Source: JANMEB01 sp041745295
Lineage (GTDB): Bacteria > Planctomycetota > Planctomycetia > Pirellulales > Pirellulaceae
Assembly: GCA_041745295.1 (NCBI GenBank)
Contig: JBGTJE010000056.1
Location: 15,279 to 79,278, forward strand
Direction of reading: 5' to 3'
Length of the DNA: 64,000 nucleotides
Shown here: piece after piece, positions 44,301 through 52,476 of the stretch
How positions within the stretch are numbered: position 1 is the stretch's first letter
Layout of the letters: each line of letters starts with the position of its first letter
Position numbers and translations under genes: made by a program
Notes under the pieces: generated by a model
The model's database searches: none
Told to the model about the DNA's origin: nothing
What the model saw: the letters and a program-made list of their open reading frames with translations, nothing else

Positions 44301-45102
44301 CTTTCGCCTGGGCGAAATGCTCGCTCGACGCAGCGGCACTTCCGCGGGCCTGATTCAATCGAGCCATCATTTGATCGGGGGTCGCTTCGCTGGCTCCATA
44401 AGAAGTCGGAAAGGCCTTGGCATCCCAAATCACCTTTTCCGCGGTTGACCAATCGGCATACTTCATCAGTTCTTCGGATTGTTCCAGCAAAAACACCGAC
44501 GCGTCGTGATTGAATTTTGCTGCGTCGCCGGCAGCAGCCAATTCGGCCAGTGCGTTTTGGCGATCGATCATCGCCTGAACGCGAGCCGGCGAATCGGTTT
44601 GCTGACTGAAGTCAACGTTGGATGCCAGCGCATCTTGCACGAATGCTTTGGCGGACTGCAAATCACCGACGGCGAGGGCGCGGCGAGCTTCCCACAGGTA
44701 CGTCGGTGCCGCGGCGACTGGTCCAACGACAGAAGGAGCTTCCGAGTCCGTCGCCAAGGGTGCAGCGGAGTCGGCCGAGTGACTCAGGGCTTCGAGCTCT
44801 TCGCGGGCTTGCGCTGGCGTGTAGGCCAAGGTAACCGTCGCGGGCATTTGGGTTGCTATTTTTTCCGCATACTCGATGCAAAATTCGGCCAAGCGATACT
44901 GGCCGGACTGCATCGCCTGCTTCGCACGCACCAGCCATTGCTCGACGGTTTGCCGTGGTGTATCGGTTTGCAACGCCGCAGTCACCGGCGAGGCATACGC
45001 ATTGGTTTGGGCCGCAACGTGTGACGAATCCCAATCGAAACACGAGGGCGACAATCCGCCAGCAAGAAAAATAAACGCAAAAGTTTTTAGGGAGGCTCTC
45101 AA
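41371..45102 (-). CDS. Very long type IV pilus/type II secretin (PilQ/GspD-like)
   Basis: A 1243-residue outer-membrane secretin. The start is TTG 45102 with GAAGGAGAG upstream, after which a signal peptide (TFAFIFLAGGLSPSC) follows. Residues about 50-600 form a helical, TPR-like region (ARAEQ-like: AKQAMQSGQYRLAEFCIEYA, MYRSGMDAMSANDTQDAKKY). An STN/N-domain lies at about 655-745 (RLAQLAGVNIIFDRSAIDAQ), a Met/Asn/Pro-rich linker near 765-800, a second N-domain at 870-910 (TLSLIVTNTQDVHDQIQDLL), and the secretin channel domain at 905-1240 with VMQAPTVTMINGQTATV, VNVPDGGTIMIGGIKRLSEG and SNIPYINRLFKNVGIG. The size exceeds the usual 600-750 residues because of the N-terminal region. It follows the other pilus genes after a terminator, so it may have its own promoter. 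Confidence 0.92.
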   Translation of the reverse strand: MRASLKTFAFIFLAGGLSPSCFDWDSSHVAAQTNAYASPVTAALQTDTPRQTVEQWLVRAKQAMQSGQYRLAEFCIEYAEKIATQMPATVTLAYTPAQAREELEALSHSADSAAPLATDSEAPSVVGPVAAAPTYLWEARRALAVGDLQSAKAFVQDALASNVDFSQQTDSPARVQAMIDRQNALAELAAAGDAAKFNHDASVFLLEQSEELMKYADWSTAEKVIWDAKAFPTSYGASEATPDQMMARLNQARGSAAASSEHFAQAKAEATKFLSQAQLAMDQGKLDLAKSLTTQAKALQVPDASFAADDLRPWELELKVNEALEQRGSLVLAGNTETKTNNVAQASYDPAKDTTHNEVVDNESDEDSPEQRATQMYRSGMDAMSANDTQDAKKYFEMAYAYREHLDPATRQSLQENLTQLAGTQPQDAATDQEAALFRKLQSDVFRERATAERMLNDKDARGALRHLSELQEQIASSNLSDNSKRPLLVIVDRDIEEMSQYIHDNIAEIEREETNRLRSEGVNTRQTRNTDIEIKVQQLIEEFEKLCDEQRFAEAEVVARQAVALAPEMKEVEFLEWKAKFLRRQGELDRINDEKEEGVVNVLASVEDAGTPFDKLIEYPDTWEGLSQIRGESLKKREGHSPIEERIWNSLREQQFQGAFNAEPLNSAVDRLAQLAGVNIIFDRSAIDAQSNVLELPINKSFGSPISVESALKLVIADAGLVFIVEDQVVKVTSRDYERKNVRQQTYYVGDIVVPVQNNSAPMMMNFMNPFGNNPMGSIQPNSQPMNGMPLSASQAQPNSTISPLALAQQLPGSPLQGLPLMSLDDDTTRTGIPYYNQMAPQGLGGITAADFTELIQLIQNVIEPTSWEEEGPSIRAYANTLSLIVTNTQDVHDQIQDLLEKLRELNDVQIVVEVRFITLSDNFFERIGVDFDFQIEDHANVQALNGVRPDQVPGTVVIGRNPGNTNTFVPSADLDVGFLQNSFASAIPQFGGFDASTAANFGFAILSDIEVFFLIQASKGDQRTNVMQAPTVTMINGQTATVFDGSFRPFVTSLIPVVGDFAAAQQPVISWMPEGSSLTVRGTASNDRRFITMTLVPFFSQISQVDTFTFESTRVTDQFGTGDTTGGNGQGGAGGNGGNDDDPTDTIIEGTTVQLPTLVTTTVSTTVNVPDGGTIMIGGIKRLSEGRNERGVPFLSNIPYINRLFKNVGIGREASSLMMMVTPRIIIQAEEEAIQVGQFGG

Positions 45103-45560
45103 CGCAACTCTCCTTCTTCGTTACCCAATTCCCAGAATCAAAATTGTTTATCTCTATTTGGCGAGCCTTTTGTTCATCAAAAGCTCAGTGAATCAAAAAT
45201 TTCATTCAGAAAAGAATGAAGGCATTGCAGTTACTTCGCGCTAATAGCAACGCGATTACATCGCGCGATCCATCGCCGTCGCGCGCTGGCGGTGGTTAAA
45301 TAGGAAGTGATGGTAAGCGCGTCAAGATCGTTTTCAGCGCGGCGTTGTCAGCGCCGCGCCACATCGGTCGCTGGTTTCATGCTCGGCCTCAATCGCCGAC
45401 GATGGCGGCGTAAACGAGTAGAGCCGCGCGGAATGGAAGGTTGCGCGAAAGCAGCGAAGATCTCATCGCGAATCGCTGGCGCGAGCATCATCGCGGTAAC
45501 GAAAAAAGCCCCGCGAGTCTGCGGGGCTTGGATAATTCGTCATTCGATTGAAAAATGTGG
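45103..45560. other. Spacer between the pilus operon and the secretin gene
   Basis: 458 bases upstream of the secretin start. It holds the terminator at 45502-45529 and a GC-rich imperfect palindrome around 45340-45360. No gene; probably contains the secretin promoter. Confidence 0.5.
45502..45529 (-). terminator. Intrinsic terminator of the pilus-like operon
   Basis: On the minus strand, AAGCCCCGC-AGACTC-GCGGGGCTT is followed by TTTTTTC. It starts about 30 bases after the stop of the 45561-47702 gene. Confidence 0.93.
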
Positions 45561-47702
45561 CTATTGATTTCGTTCTCGGCCGCCTCTCGCACCGCGTCCC
45601 CCGAGGCCACCATCATCTTGCTCGGGTTTTTTCTTTTCTTTGACTTCCGGTGCCGCATCGGTGAGCAATTCGTCGTCGGCATAAATTCCATGTCGATACT
45701 CCATGCGATCGCCCAATTCATTGCGGACTTCGAGCCTGCCGTCTTCCCCCATCACGAGAATTTCCGACGGTTCGAAATAGGTCTTCTCCGCCGTCGAGAA
45801 GGGCATTTTCTGTCCGCCGATCATGTCGACGACGAACGAATTGGTCGAAAACTTGACGCCGTTTTCTTCGGTCCCTTCCTCGATTAATTCTCGTTTGACT
45901 TCATAGACTTGGCGGTCGATCGGGTTTACGACGTGGGCCGCACTTCGAAAATTCATGACCGTTCCACGGTGAACTTTTCGGGGCACGGGAATTTGGACGT
46001 TCAATGCCGGATCCCATTTCTTTACGACCACGTTGACCTGTGGCTCATCGTCAAAGTAAATCACGCCTGCGGCGCTTTGTTGCAACCCAGTTTCGACGCG
46101 GCCGGCCACAACTTCGGCATTCGCGTGCGGGATTCGGACCCACTCGGTCGGTTCGCTCCAGTCAGACGGCCGGGACTTTTTCAAGAACTTGATTGGCGCG
46201 GGCGGATCGGGTTGTGCCTCTTGATCCGCAATTCGTTTGCGCACTTTGGGTTCGACGTCCATATAGGTTAGATCGTAAGGATCGCCTACGTTCACTGGAT
46301 TATTGGAGGGGCTGTTGGTTTGACGATTGCCCCGCGTTCCCCGAGATGCACCGCCCGTGCCGGCCACCGCTTCGTCTTCGCCGGATGCGCCGACTTGTCC
46401 ACCGCTGGTGGCGACGATTTGATCTTTGTTCCAAACGCGGTCATAGACTTCGCGCTCGGGGTCATTCGGGTCCGCGAGCCAAACCCGAAAGCGATATTGA
46501 GCCTCTTCGCCGGGGCTCACGCTCATGTCGACGAAGCGGATCAATTTGTATGGGGCAAGTTTTTTTTCGTCCACTTCGGTTTTCGACGCATCGGACTCCT
46601 TGGGTTGGTTTTCAAAATCCTGAAGCTTGATCGCTTCGCTGCTTTTGACGACGACAGCCGGACCGTCGTCGATAACCTTCTCGACAATTACCGGGGTTTT
46701 GGCTGCGGCAAAATAAGTTTTGTAGTCCAACCACACAAACGGTGGAATCTTGACCGTCAAATACGGGTCGACGTATGGTTTTTCAATAATTTCCGGAGCA
46801 GTTGCTGCGTAGACGTTTTTAATCAGGTCTTCCGTGACGTATTTGGTGACATCTTCCCATTCGGTTTCCTGGCCATCGACGCGCTTCCGTCGTTCGACTT
46901 GAAGGTAGACGTAATACGGTTGATCGCGCAATTCGTTGTACTTGATTGAATCTCTGAACTTTTCATATTCCCGGGCCTGCAATTCATGCGGGAAAAGCCC
47001 CGTCACGGCAACGGCCGAAACGACCAACGAGGTATGTTCGTCTGGATTGAGACCCAATTTTGCCGGTGAAAGTCCGGCAAACTCCGATCTCATCACATCG
47101 CTGACGATGACCTCAACTTTTTTATCCCCCGTTTGCGGTCGGACGGGATTGCGCTTTGTGCCGCCGCGACCTCCCAAAAGGAAGTCTTCGGTTTCGTCCT
47201 CTTCGCTACCGGGTGCCCTTTTCTCCACGCGCCTTATTTCGATGAGCTCGCTCCACAGATCGCGACGGTGGCCAGTGCCGTCTATCGGCCGCTGGATGAG
47301 CACCGTTCCGATGACAATTTCGGCATGCGCGTCGATTGGGTTTTTGATTTCTGGATCGGACCTGAGGCCGCGCGTTGCGGCCTTCGTTCCCAAGAATCGC
47401 GTCATCAGGTATGGTTCAAACTCAACGCTTGGAGTAGACGCAATCTTTTCGGCCGCTTGATCGTCGGCTTTGCGGAAGCTGGCAATTTCCGTCCAGCTAT
47501 CGGCGCTTTCGATGTAATTTCGCGCCGCTTGGACGTTTTGTCGAAGCTTAGTCGGGTTGGTCTTATCGTACGGTTTTACGTAACCGAACCAGCAAAAGCC
47601 GCCAATTCCCAAAAACGCCAAGGTGACAATGATCTTTTCCCAGTGCAGGAAAAAAAACCTTTTAAGTTTTTGGTCCAACGATTGACTGCCAATGGTCTTC
47701 AT
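45561..47702 (-). CDS. Large membrane-anchored protein in the PilP position, unrecognised
   Basis: A 713-residue protein. A basic N-terminus (SQSLDQKLKRFFFLHWEKI) precedes one membrane helix, IIVTLAFLGIGGFCWFGYV (about 23-42); the rest lies outside the membrane. The C-terminal half holds repeated strand-rich segments (for example PYKLIRFVDMSVSPGEEAQY and QVNVVVKKWDPALNVQIPVP) and the end is Lys/Glu/Gly-rich and low in complexity. No known domain is recognised. It lies between the PilO-like gene (96 bases) and the secretin, exactly where pilP sits in classical pilMNOPQ loci, so a PilP-like link between inner-membrane complex and secretin is an inference from order only. Classical PilP is about 180 residues. 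Confidence 0.7.
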   Translation of the reverse strand: MKTIGSQSLDQKLKRFFFLHWEKIIVTLAFLGIGGFCWFGYVKPYDKTNPTKLRQNVQAARNYIESADSWTEIASFRKADDQAAEKIASTPSVEFEPYLMTRFLGTKAATRGLRSDPEIKNPIDAHAEIVIGTVLIQRPIDGTGHRRDLWSELIEIRRVEKRAPGSEEDETEDFLLGGRGGTKRNPVRPQTGDKKVEVIVSDVMRSEFAGLSPAKLGLNPDEHTSLVVSAVAVTGLFPHELQAREYEKFRDSIKYNELRDQPYYVYLQVERRKRVDGQETEWEDVTKYVTEDLIKNVYAATAPEIIEKPYVDPYLTVKIPPFVWLDYKTYFAAAKTPVIVEKVIDDGPAVVVKSSEAIKLQDFENQPKESDASKTEVDEKKLAPYKLIRFVDMSVSPGEEAQYRFRVWLADPNDPEREVYDRVWNKDQIVATSGGQVGASGEDEAVAGTGGASRGTRGNRQTNSPSNNPVNVGDPYDLTYMDVEPKVRKRIADQEAQPDPPAPIKFLKKSRPSDWSEPTEWVRIPHANAEVVAGRVETGLQQSAAGVIYFDDEPQVNVVVKKWDPALNVQIPVPRKVHRGTVMNFRSAAHVVNPIDRQVYEVKRELIEEGTEENGVKFSTNSFVVDMIGGQKMPFSTAEKTYFEPSEILVMGEDGRLEVRNELGDRMEYRHGIYADDELLTDAAPEVKEKKKPEQDDGGLGGRGARGGRERNQ

Positions 47703-47798
47703 GATTTCTCCCGAGTGCCGGTGGATCCCGAAGGGGTCGTTTATCGTTTCTACAGATTGGAGATGCGAGCGAGTATTGGAGTTCCGCGTTTCCCTGTT

Positions 47799-49376
47799 TT
47801 AGTTGGCTGCGGTTTGGGCCGGAGTAACGTCGGTCGGAGCCTGCAGCAATTTGAAATTTACGGGATTGTAAATCTTAACGATCCCGTAAAACTCGACTTT
47901 CACATCGTAGTTGATTCGGGTCGCGACGTCTTTTTGCACTTGGCTGGCGGCGCCGCGTCTTCCCGCTGAAGCGCTCTCTGTGCCATCGTTTTGAGACGTT
48001 TCACCGCCGACCTCTTTCCCATCCGCCGAGACAGTTTGTCCGGGGATGTGCCGATTGATTCGGACCTGGCGCACTTCGAATCGAAACGGCGAGTTTGCGC
48101 AAGCCGCTAAGAACTTGGGAATCTTCCGTTCATCCATTTCGACGGCGATTCGAAACGGAATCCTTTTGGCGACGATCAACTCCGCGTTATTGGACAGTTG
48201 GTCCACCCCGATGGCCGCGCGCACAGTGGCCGACGCAAGCGGTTCAAATTTTCCGTTCACATATCGGCCGTGGAGGAAATCGCGAGAGTTGGCCTGCACG
48301 GCGAACTTGGCAGCCGTGGCCGTGCTGGGCGCGACGTTCGAGGCCGGCGGAAGATCCCGTTTCTTTCCTTGGTCGACCGCGAGTTTCAATAATCGGGCGT
48401 TGGGAGAATTGATCGAGCCGCTCATGCCTAAAGCGTCTTTGCCGAAGTAGATATGGTCGATTTTCTTGATGTCGGCATTGTCCTTGGCGTCGGCGTCGCC
48501 GTTAACCTCCTTGATAACCCTAAACAAGGACTCCAGCAACCAGAGATCTTGTTGGATGTACAACGCCATCGGCAAGGTCGGTCGGTTGGTGGGTAAGCGG
48601 CTGATCGTTTTAAAATTGGTCACCATTTGGTACCAACGTTCTTGATCGCCTTTGCGCCATTCGACGACTTGTTTCTCGACTTTGACGCCGCCCCCATCGC
48701 GCGCATTAGCCGCACTTCCCCGACCTTGAACGAGGCTGCCAGCTTCCGCATCTTCCGCATCGGAGTTATTTGCCTGACCGGCGTTCCCTGCTGCGTCCGG
48801 GTCAAACGCCCATTTGGCACTGATGATGTCTGCCAATTGGGGCATTCGCTTATAAATAACCTGGGCGTATTTGTCCAATTCCTGGGATGTAATTGTTGAA
48901 ATTTCCTCACCGTCGCCGTCATCCGCATTGTTGTTGACAGCCAAAATCTCGGCCGAATCGACCAATTTGCCCGTGGGTAGAAACCGTTCCGGAATGGGCT
49001 GAGCGATAAATTTCGCGGCGGTTGCGCCGAGCAAATCTTTGGGCCAAACAAACGCCGGCGATTGGCTCTTGTATCGCAAATTCCAAGCTTCGAGCGCTTC
49101 GGCCGCGGCGAGCTTTATTTGCGAGTTCATCCCCTCGATGGTGTACCGGTTGGGATGGGCCATCAACGACCCCGAACCAGTTTCGGCAGTCGTTTTTTGG
49201 ACTTTCTCGATCTTGGCGACGTCCGAATTGATTTCCGATTCAAGTTTGATGCGGTCTTGGCTCATGCGCCGCGCATTGAGTATGGCAGTTGCCAAAACGA
49301 CCCCGCACACAGCGAGGCAAACAAGCCAAAAGGAATACCCCTTGATGCCTTCCAAGAATTTTCTAAGTTGATCCAT
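47799..49376 (-). CDS. Membrane-anchored protein in the PilO position, unrecognised
   Basis: A 525-residue protein with one N-terminal membrane helix (SFWLVCLAVCGVVLATAIL, residues 15-33), then coiled-coil-like KLESEINSDVAKIEKVQKTT, a layout typical of PilO. The body has a Gly/Asp/Ser-rich insertion near 195-230 and long polar loops; the C-terminus includes RIPFRIAVEMDERKIPKFLA, FRFEVRQVRINRH and a final strand-rich VKVEFYGIVKIYNPVNFKLL, resembling the ferredoxin-like fold expected of PilO/GspM. Classical PilO is about 200 residues, so this is more than double. It is 37 bases after pilM and 96 before the next gene. Assignment rests on position and topology, not direct similarity. Confidence 0.7.
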   Translation of the reverse strand: MDQLRKFLEGIKGYSFWLVCLAVCGVVLATAILNARRMSQDRIKLESEINSDVAKIEKVQKTTAETGSGSLMAHPNRYTIEGMNSQIKLAAAEALEAWNLRYKSQSPAFVWPKDLLGATAAKFIAQPIPERFLPTGKLVDSAEILAVNNNADDGDGEEISTITSQELDKYAQVIYKRMPQLADIISAKWAFDPDAAGNAGQANNSDAEDAEAGSLVQGRGSAANARDGGGVKVEKQVVEWRKGDQERWYQMVTNFKTISRLPTNRPTLPMALYIQQDLWLLESLFRVIKEVNGDADAKDNADIKKIDHIYFGKDALGMSGSINSPNARLLKLAVDQGKKRDLPPASNVAPSTATAAKFAVQANSRDFLHGRYVNGKFEPLASATVRAAIGVDQLSNNAELIVAKRIPFRIAVEMDERKIPKFLAACANSPFRFEVRQVRINRHIPGQTVSADGKEVGGETSQNDGTESASAGRRGAASQVQKDVATRINYDVKVEFYGIVKIYNPVNFKLLQAPTDVTPAQTAAN

Positions 49377-49413
49377 AGATGTTGTCCAATCAATGCGAAA
49401 CTGAATTGTAAAG

Positions 49414-51831
49414 TTAGGTTCCGGATGAAGGAATCGTGGTCGTAGAATTGGCGGGGGGCGCGGCGTTGGGTGGCGCCGGATTAGGACTGGCGGGTGTTGT
49501 CGTCGGATTCACCGCGGGAGTCCCCCCATTCGGCGCGGCGGGTGTGGCAGCAGGCGCAGCACCCGGTTTCGCCGTGGTCGCCGTGGTCGCCTTGGCGCTG
49601 GGATCCCCGGTCGCCTGCGGGGCACTTTCGGCCGCCAATCGAAGTTCGCGGGCTTTCAATCGTTCCTGCTTTGACCGGGGAAGCCAAGCGAACTGGACCG
49701 TAAAGTCCGATTTATCGACCGTTTCGGTCTTCTTCGGTGGCCTTGTTTCTTGAGAAGCGGCACGTCGGTTCGTCTCCGCCGGCTGCACATCCGCAGCCTG
49801 CGAGGCATCCCCGTCGCCGCCCTCGGGCTCGGTTCCAGATTCATTGGACTCGGTTGCGTTGGCATCGGGCAAGGTCAATGTGATACTCGATTTTTCGGTG
49901 AATTGAATCAACGTTGGGTAAAACACTCCGATATCGGAGTACGCAAAGTCCTCGGATTCCAGATTCACGGTCCCCGTGACAATATTGTTCAAAAAGCTCT
50001 TGATCACAAACGCTTCTTGGGCTTCGAACTTATCGAGCGCGTCAGTGCTATTGTTGAAGTGGTAGCCGCGAATCTCGACGACCCAGCCTGGGCCCGCGAG
50101 GAGCTCGGCGGGAGAGATCACCGCAGGCTTCCCTGCCGCGGGCGCTGCGGCAGGCTTAGGCGGAGCGGTCGACGAGCTCAAATCCTTTTGCCGCAGCGCA
50201 TACACCGAGGCCTGGAGCTGAACCGAATCTAGGCCGACCATGTCGAATTGGTAGTCGTAGATCGGTTGAATGGTGCCGTGCCAGTCGCGAAGATTGTCGA
50301 AGTACTTCGTCTCGATCGAGTCCACGTACAGTTCCTTGCGATCGATGAAAGGCAAGTCCGTCGAGTCACCCTTGATGCGTTCATCTTTGGGAAGGGCTTG
50401 ATAAATTGCGGAAACCAATTCGATCCAATCCGATTGCGTATCCGACGCACTCGAGAGCTCGGCATTGATCGAATTGATCTGCTTTAGTTTGTCATTGAGT
50501 TCTTCGTCCTGAGTCTTCAGCTTCGCGCTGTCGCTGGCCGTTGGTCCTACCTCAAGGCGCGCTTCCTTCCACGAGATATTATCGGGCTTGAAGTCCGGTT
50601 CGACTCGATACTTCGCCGCAGCGCTCATGACGAGCATGATCACGGCGCCGAGCATGACTGCTCCCACCGCCGAAAGCAGCCACGGTTTCTTGGCTTCGAC
50701 CATTCGGGAAAGCACGAACTCTTCCGGTAAAAGGTTCGTGTTCATTTGGGCCTTTTTCAAGCCCTGCAGACACAACCCGTAGCACGGAACCAACGAGAGG
50801 ACGTTGTTGGTAAACGCTTGCTGATCGACGACCCCAGGGCCGACCAAGCGGCGAAAATCATTGATCTTGGCGATGTCCAATTGCAATTGCGAATTCATGA
50901 ACTGGCGCAATCCGGGCAACTGCGCAGCGCTGCCGAGGAGGATCAGTTTTTCGATCTTGGCTGTTTTTTCCATACTCTGAAAAAACGACAACGAACGCTG
51001 TACTTCGGTCACCAAATCGGCGAAAATCGGGCGCATCGCCTGGAAGACGGTCTTGGGATCTTCGGCTTTGCGGGCATTCCTTTTGAGGTGTTCGGCCTTC
51101 GCCAATGTCAGTTTCAATTCGCGCGACAGCTGTTTGGTAAAATGACTGCCACCGATTGGAATATTGCGCATCCAAAGCTTCATCCCGTTCGTGACAACCA
51201 AGTCCGTGGTGTCGGTTCCCAACGAAACCAAGACAACCGACTCGGGTGGCCGGTCCATGTTGACTTCTTCCGCCGTCGGAATGGAATCCAGTATGTCAAA
51301 GCACACGACGTTGAACGTCGCCAACGGCGCCAACTGCACCAAGTCGACTTCGATTTTCGCATCGGTGAAAGGCTTCAAAGCGCGGAACACCGCGTCTCGT
51401 TTCATGGCGAACAGTCCGACTTCGGCGTCGGTCGTCATATTATTGACGACCGTCCCACCCATCGCTTGCCAGTCCCAAATCACGTCTTCAATCGGGAACG
51501 GAATCTGCTGTTTAACTTCGAATTTGACAATATCGGGCAATGTCTTTTCATTGACGGGAGGCGGTTTGAAAAACCGGGACAAACCGGCTTGACCGGGTAC
51601 CGATATCGCGACGAAGTCTCCTTTGACCTCATTCCGCGATAGGAATTGTTCGAGTGCTTCGCGAACTAGCTCTTCGGCATCCGCATCCGGCTGGCTCAGA
51701 ATTTTGGGATACTCGATGTAGTCAAATGCGTCAGCCACGATCGTTTTGCCATCGTCATGGACGTGACAGCGTAGGGCCTTAAGGGCCACTTGGCCGACGT
51801 CGATTCCCCAAGCTTTCTTGCTCTTCGCCAT
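49414..51831 (-). CDS. pilM: PilM-PilN fusion protein
   Basis: An 805-residue protein joining two pilus components. Residues 1-360 are PilM, an actin-like ATPase fold: WGIDVGQVALKALRCHVHDD, KFEVKQQIPFPIEDVIWDWQ, VVLVSLGTDTTDLVVTNGMK and LILLGSAAQLPGLRQFM. Residue 363 begins MNTNLLPEEFVLSRMVEAKK, which resembles the N-terminal NLLP peptide with which PilN normally binds PilM, followed by the helix PWLLSAVGAVMLGAVIMLVM (about 383-405), a coiled coil (LKTQDEELNDKLKQINSINA) and a PilN-like periplasmic domain. The last 130 residues are Ala/Pro/Thr-rich. It presumably anchors the assembly platform and couples it to the secretin. It heads the operon; AAGGAAAAGG lies before ATG 51831. Confidence 0.88.
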   Translation of the reverse strand: MAKSKKAWGIDVGQVALKALRCHVHDDGKTIVADAFDYIEYPKILSQPDADAEELVREALEQFLSRNEVKGDFVAISVPGQAGLSRFFKPPPVNEKTLPDIVKFEVKQQIPFPIEDVIWDWQAMGGTVVNNMTTDAEVGLFAMKRDAVFRALKPFTDAKIEVDLVQLAPLATFNVVCFDILDSIPTAEEVNMDRPPESVVLVSLGTDTTDLVVTNGMKLWMRNIPIGGSHFTKQLSRELKLTLAKAEHLKRNARKAEDPKTVFQAMRPIFADLVTEVQRSLSFFQSMEKTAKIEKLILLGSAAQLPGLRQFMNSQLQLDIAKINDFRRLVGPGVVDQQAFTNNVLSLVPCYGLCLQGLKKAQMNTNLLPEEFVLSRMVEAKKPWLLSAVGAVMLGAVIMLVMSAAAKYRVEPDFKPDNISWKEARLEVGPTASDSAKLKTQDEELNDKLKQINSINAELSSASDTQSDWIELVSAIYQALPKDERIKGDSTDLPFIDRKELYVDSIETKYFDNLRDWHGTIQPIYDYQFDMVGLDSVQLQASVYALRQKDLSSSTAPPKPAAAPAAGKPAVISPAELLAGPGWVVEIRGYHFNNSTDALDKFEAQEAFVIKSFLNNIVTGTVNLESEDFAYSDIGVFYPTLIQFTEKSSITLTLPDANATESNESGTEPEGGDGDASQAADVQPAETNRRAASQETRPPKKTETVDKSDFTVQFAWLPRSKQERLKARELRLAAESAPQATGDPSAKATTATTAKPGAAPAATPAAPNGGTPAVNPTTTPASPNPAPPNAAPPANSTTTIPSSGT

Positions 51832-52476
51832 GGAATTTACCTTTTCCTTGCTTCGGATCGCATACCAAGTTTCAACGGCACCTTAAAGCCCCTAATTCAA
51901 TGACGTAGGCGCAGCTAAGACCATAAACAGTCCAGCCCTGGTGTAACTGTTTGCCCCGTAACTCGTGGCTGGTCAACCACGGGAAATTTGGTCGTACCAA
52001 GCCGGACTGATCTCTTCAATCTAATGACTGCGGTTCGAATTTGTCAAATTTTTCGGTTATTTTCGACTAATTCAACCCGGCCGACACGATCCGAATGATC
52101 GACCGCTCCGATTTTGTCGTACAAATCAACCCTGCTGCACGATATTGGACGTGCGAATAGTTCGGCAAGTTCCCAGGCAAACCGGCAATTTCGTCGCCCA
52201 AAAATGGCCGATGCTGGCGAGGCGTCAATCGGCGCCCAAAGCCTCAGCCGCCTGCCAATTCAATTGTTCGATTCCACAATTCGAAAGCCAACGTCTGAGG
52301 GATCAAGCTCTTGTCTTTGCTTTCGGCTATGTCATTGCCGACCCTGCGCGCGATGGCTACGCTTGGAGGCGATTGGTCACTTTAAGGCTCGAATAACCGG
52401 AATCACCTCGGCCGCGCCGGCGCGATTCCGGGTCGATTGAGGCAACTCCCCGCGGCGCTTTGGCAACCCAACGTGC
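51832..52476. other. Divergent upstream region of pilM and the GH38-like gene
   Basis: 645 bases with no convincing gene. It must carry the pilus operon promoter. A frame at 52114-52440 is open but Ser/Arg/Cys-rich with no ribosome-binding site and is not accepted. Confidence 0.5.

Noticed and set aside
43345..44448. A 367-residue plus-strand frame inside the secretin gene
   Set aside because: Antisense shadow of the helical N-terminal region; no family features.
50746..51642. A 298-residue plus-strand frame inside pilM
   Set aside because: Antisense shadow of the PilM domain; composition is not protein-like and no start signal is present.
52114..52440. A 108-residue frame in the pilM/GH38 divergent region
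   Set aside because: Ser/Arg/Cys-rich, no ribosome-binding site, no domain; likely chance.
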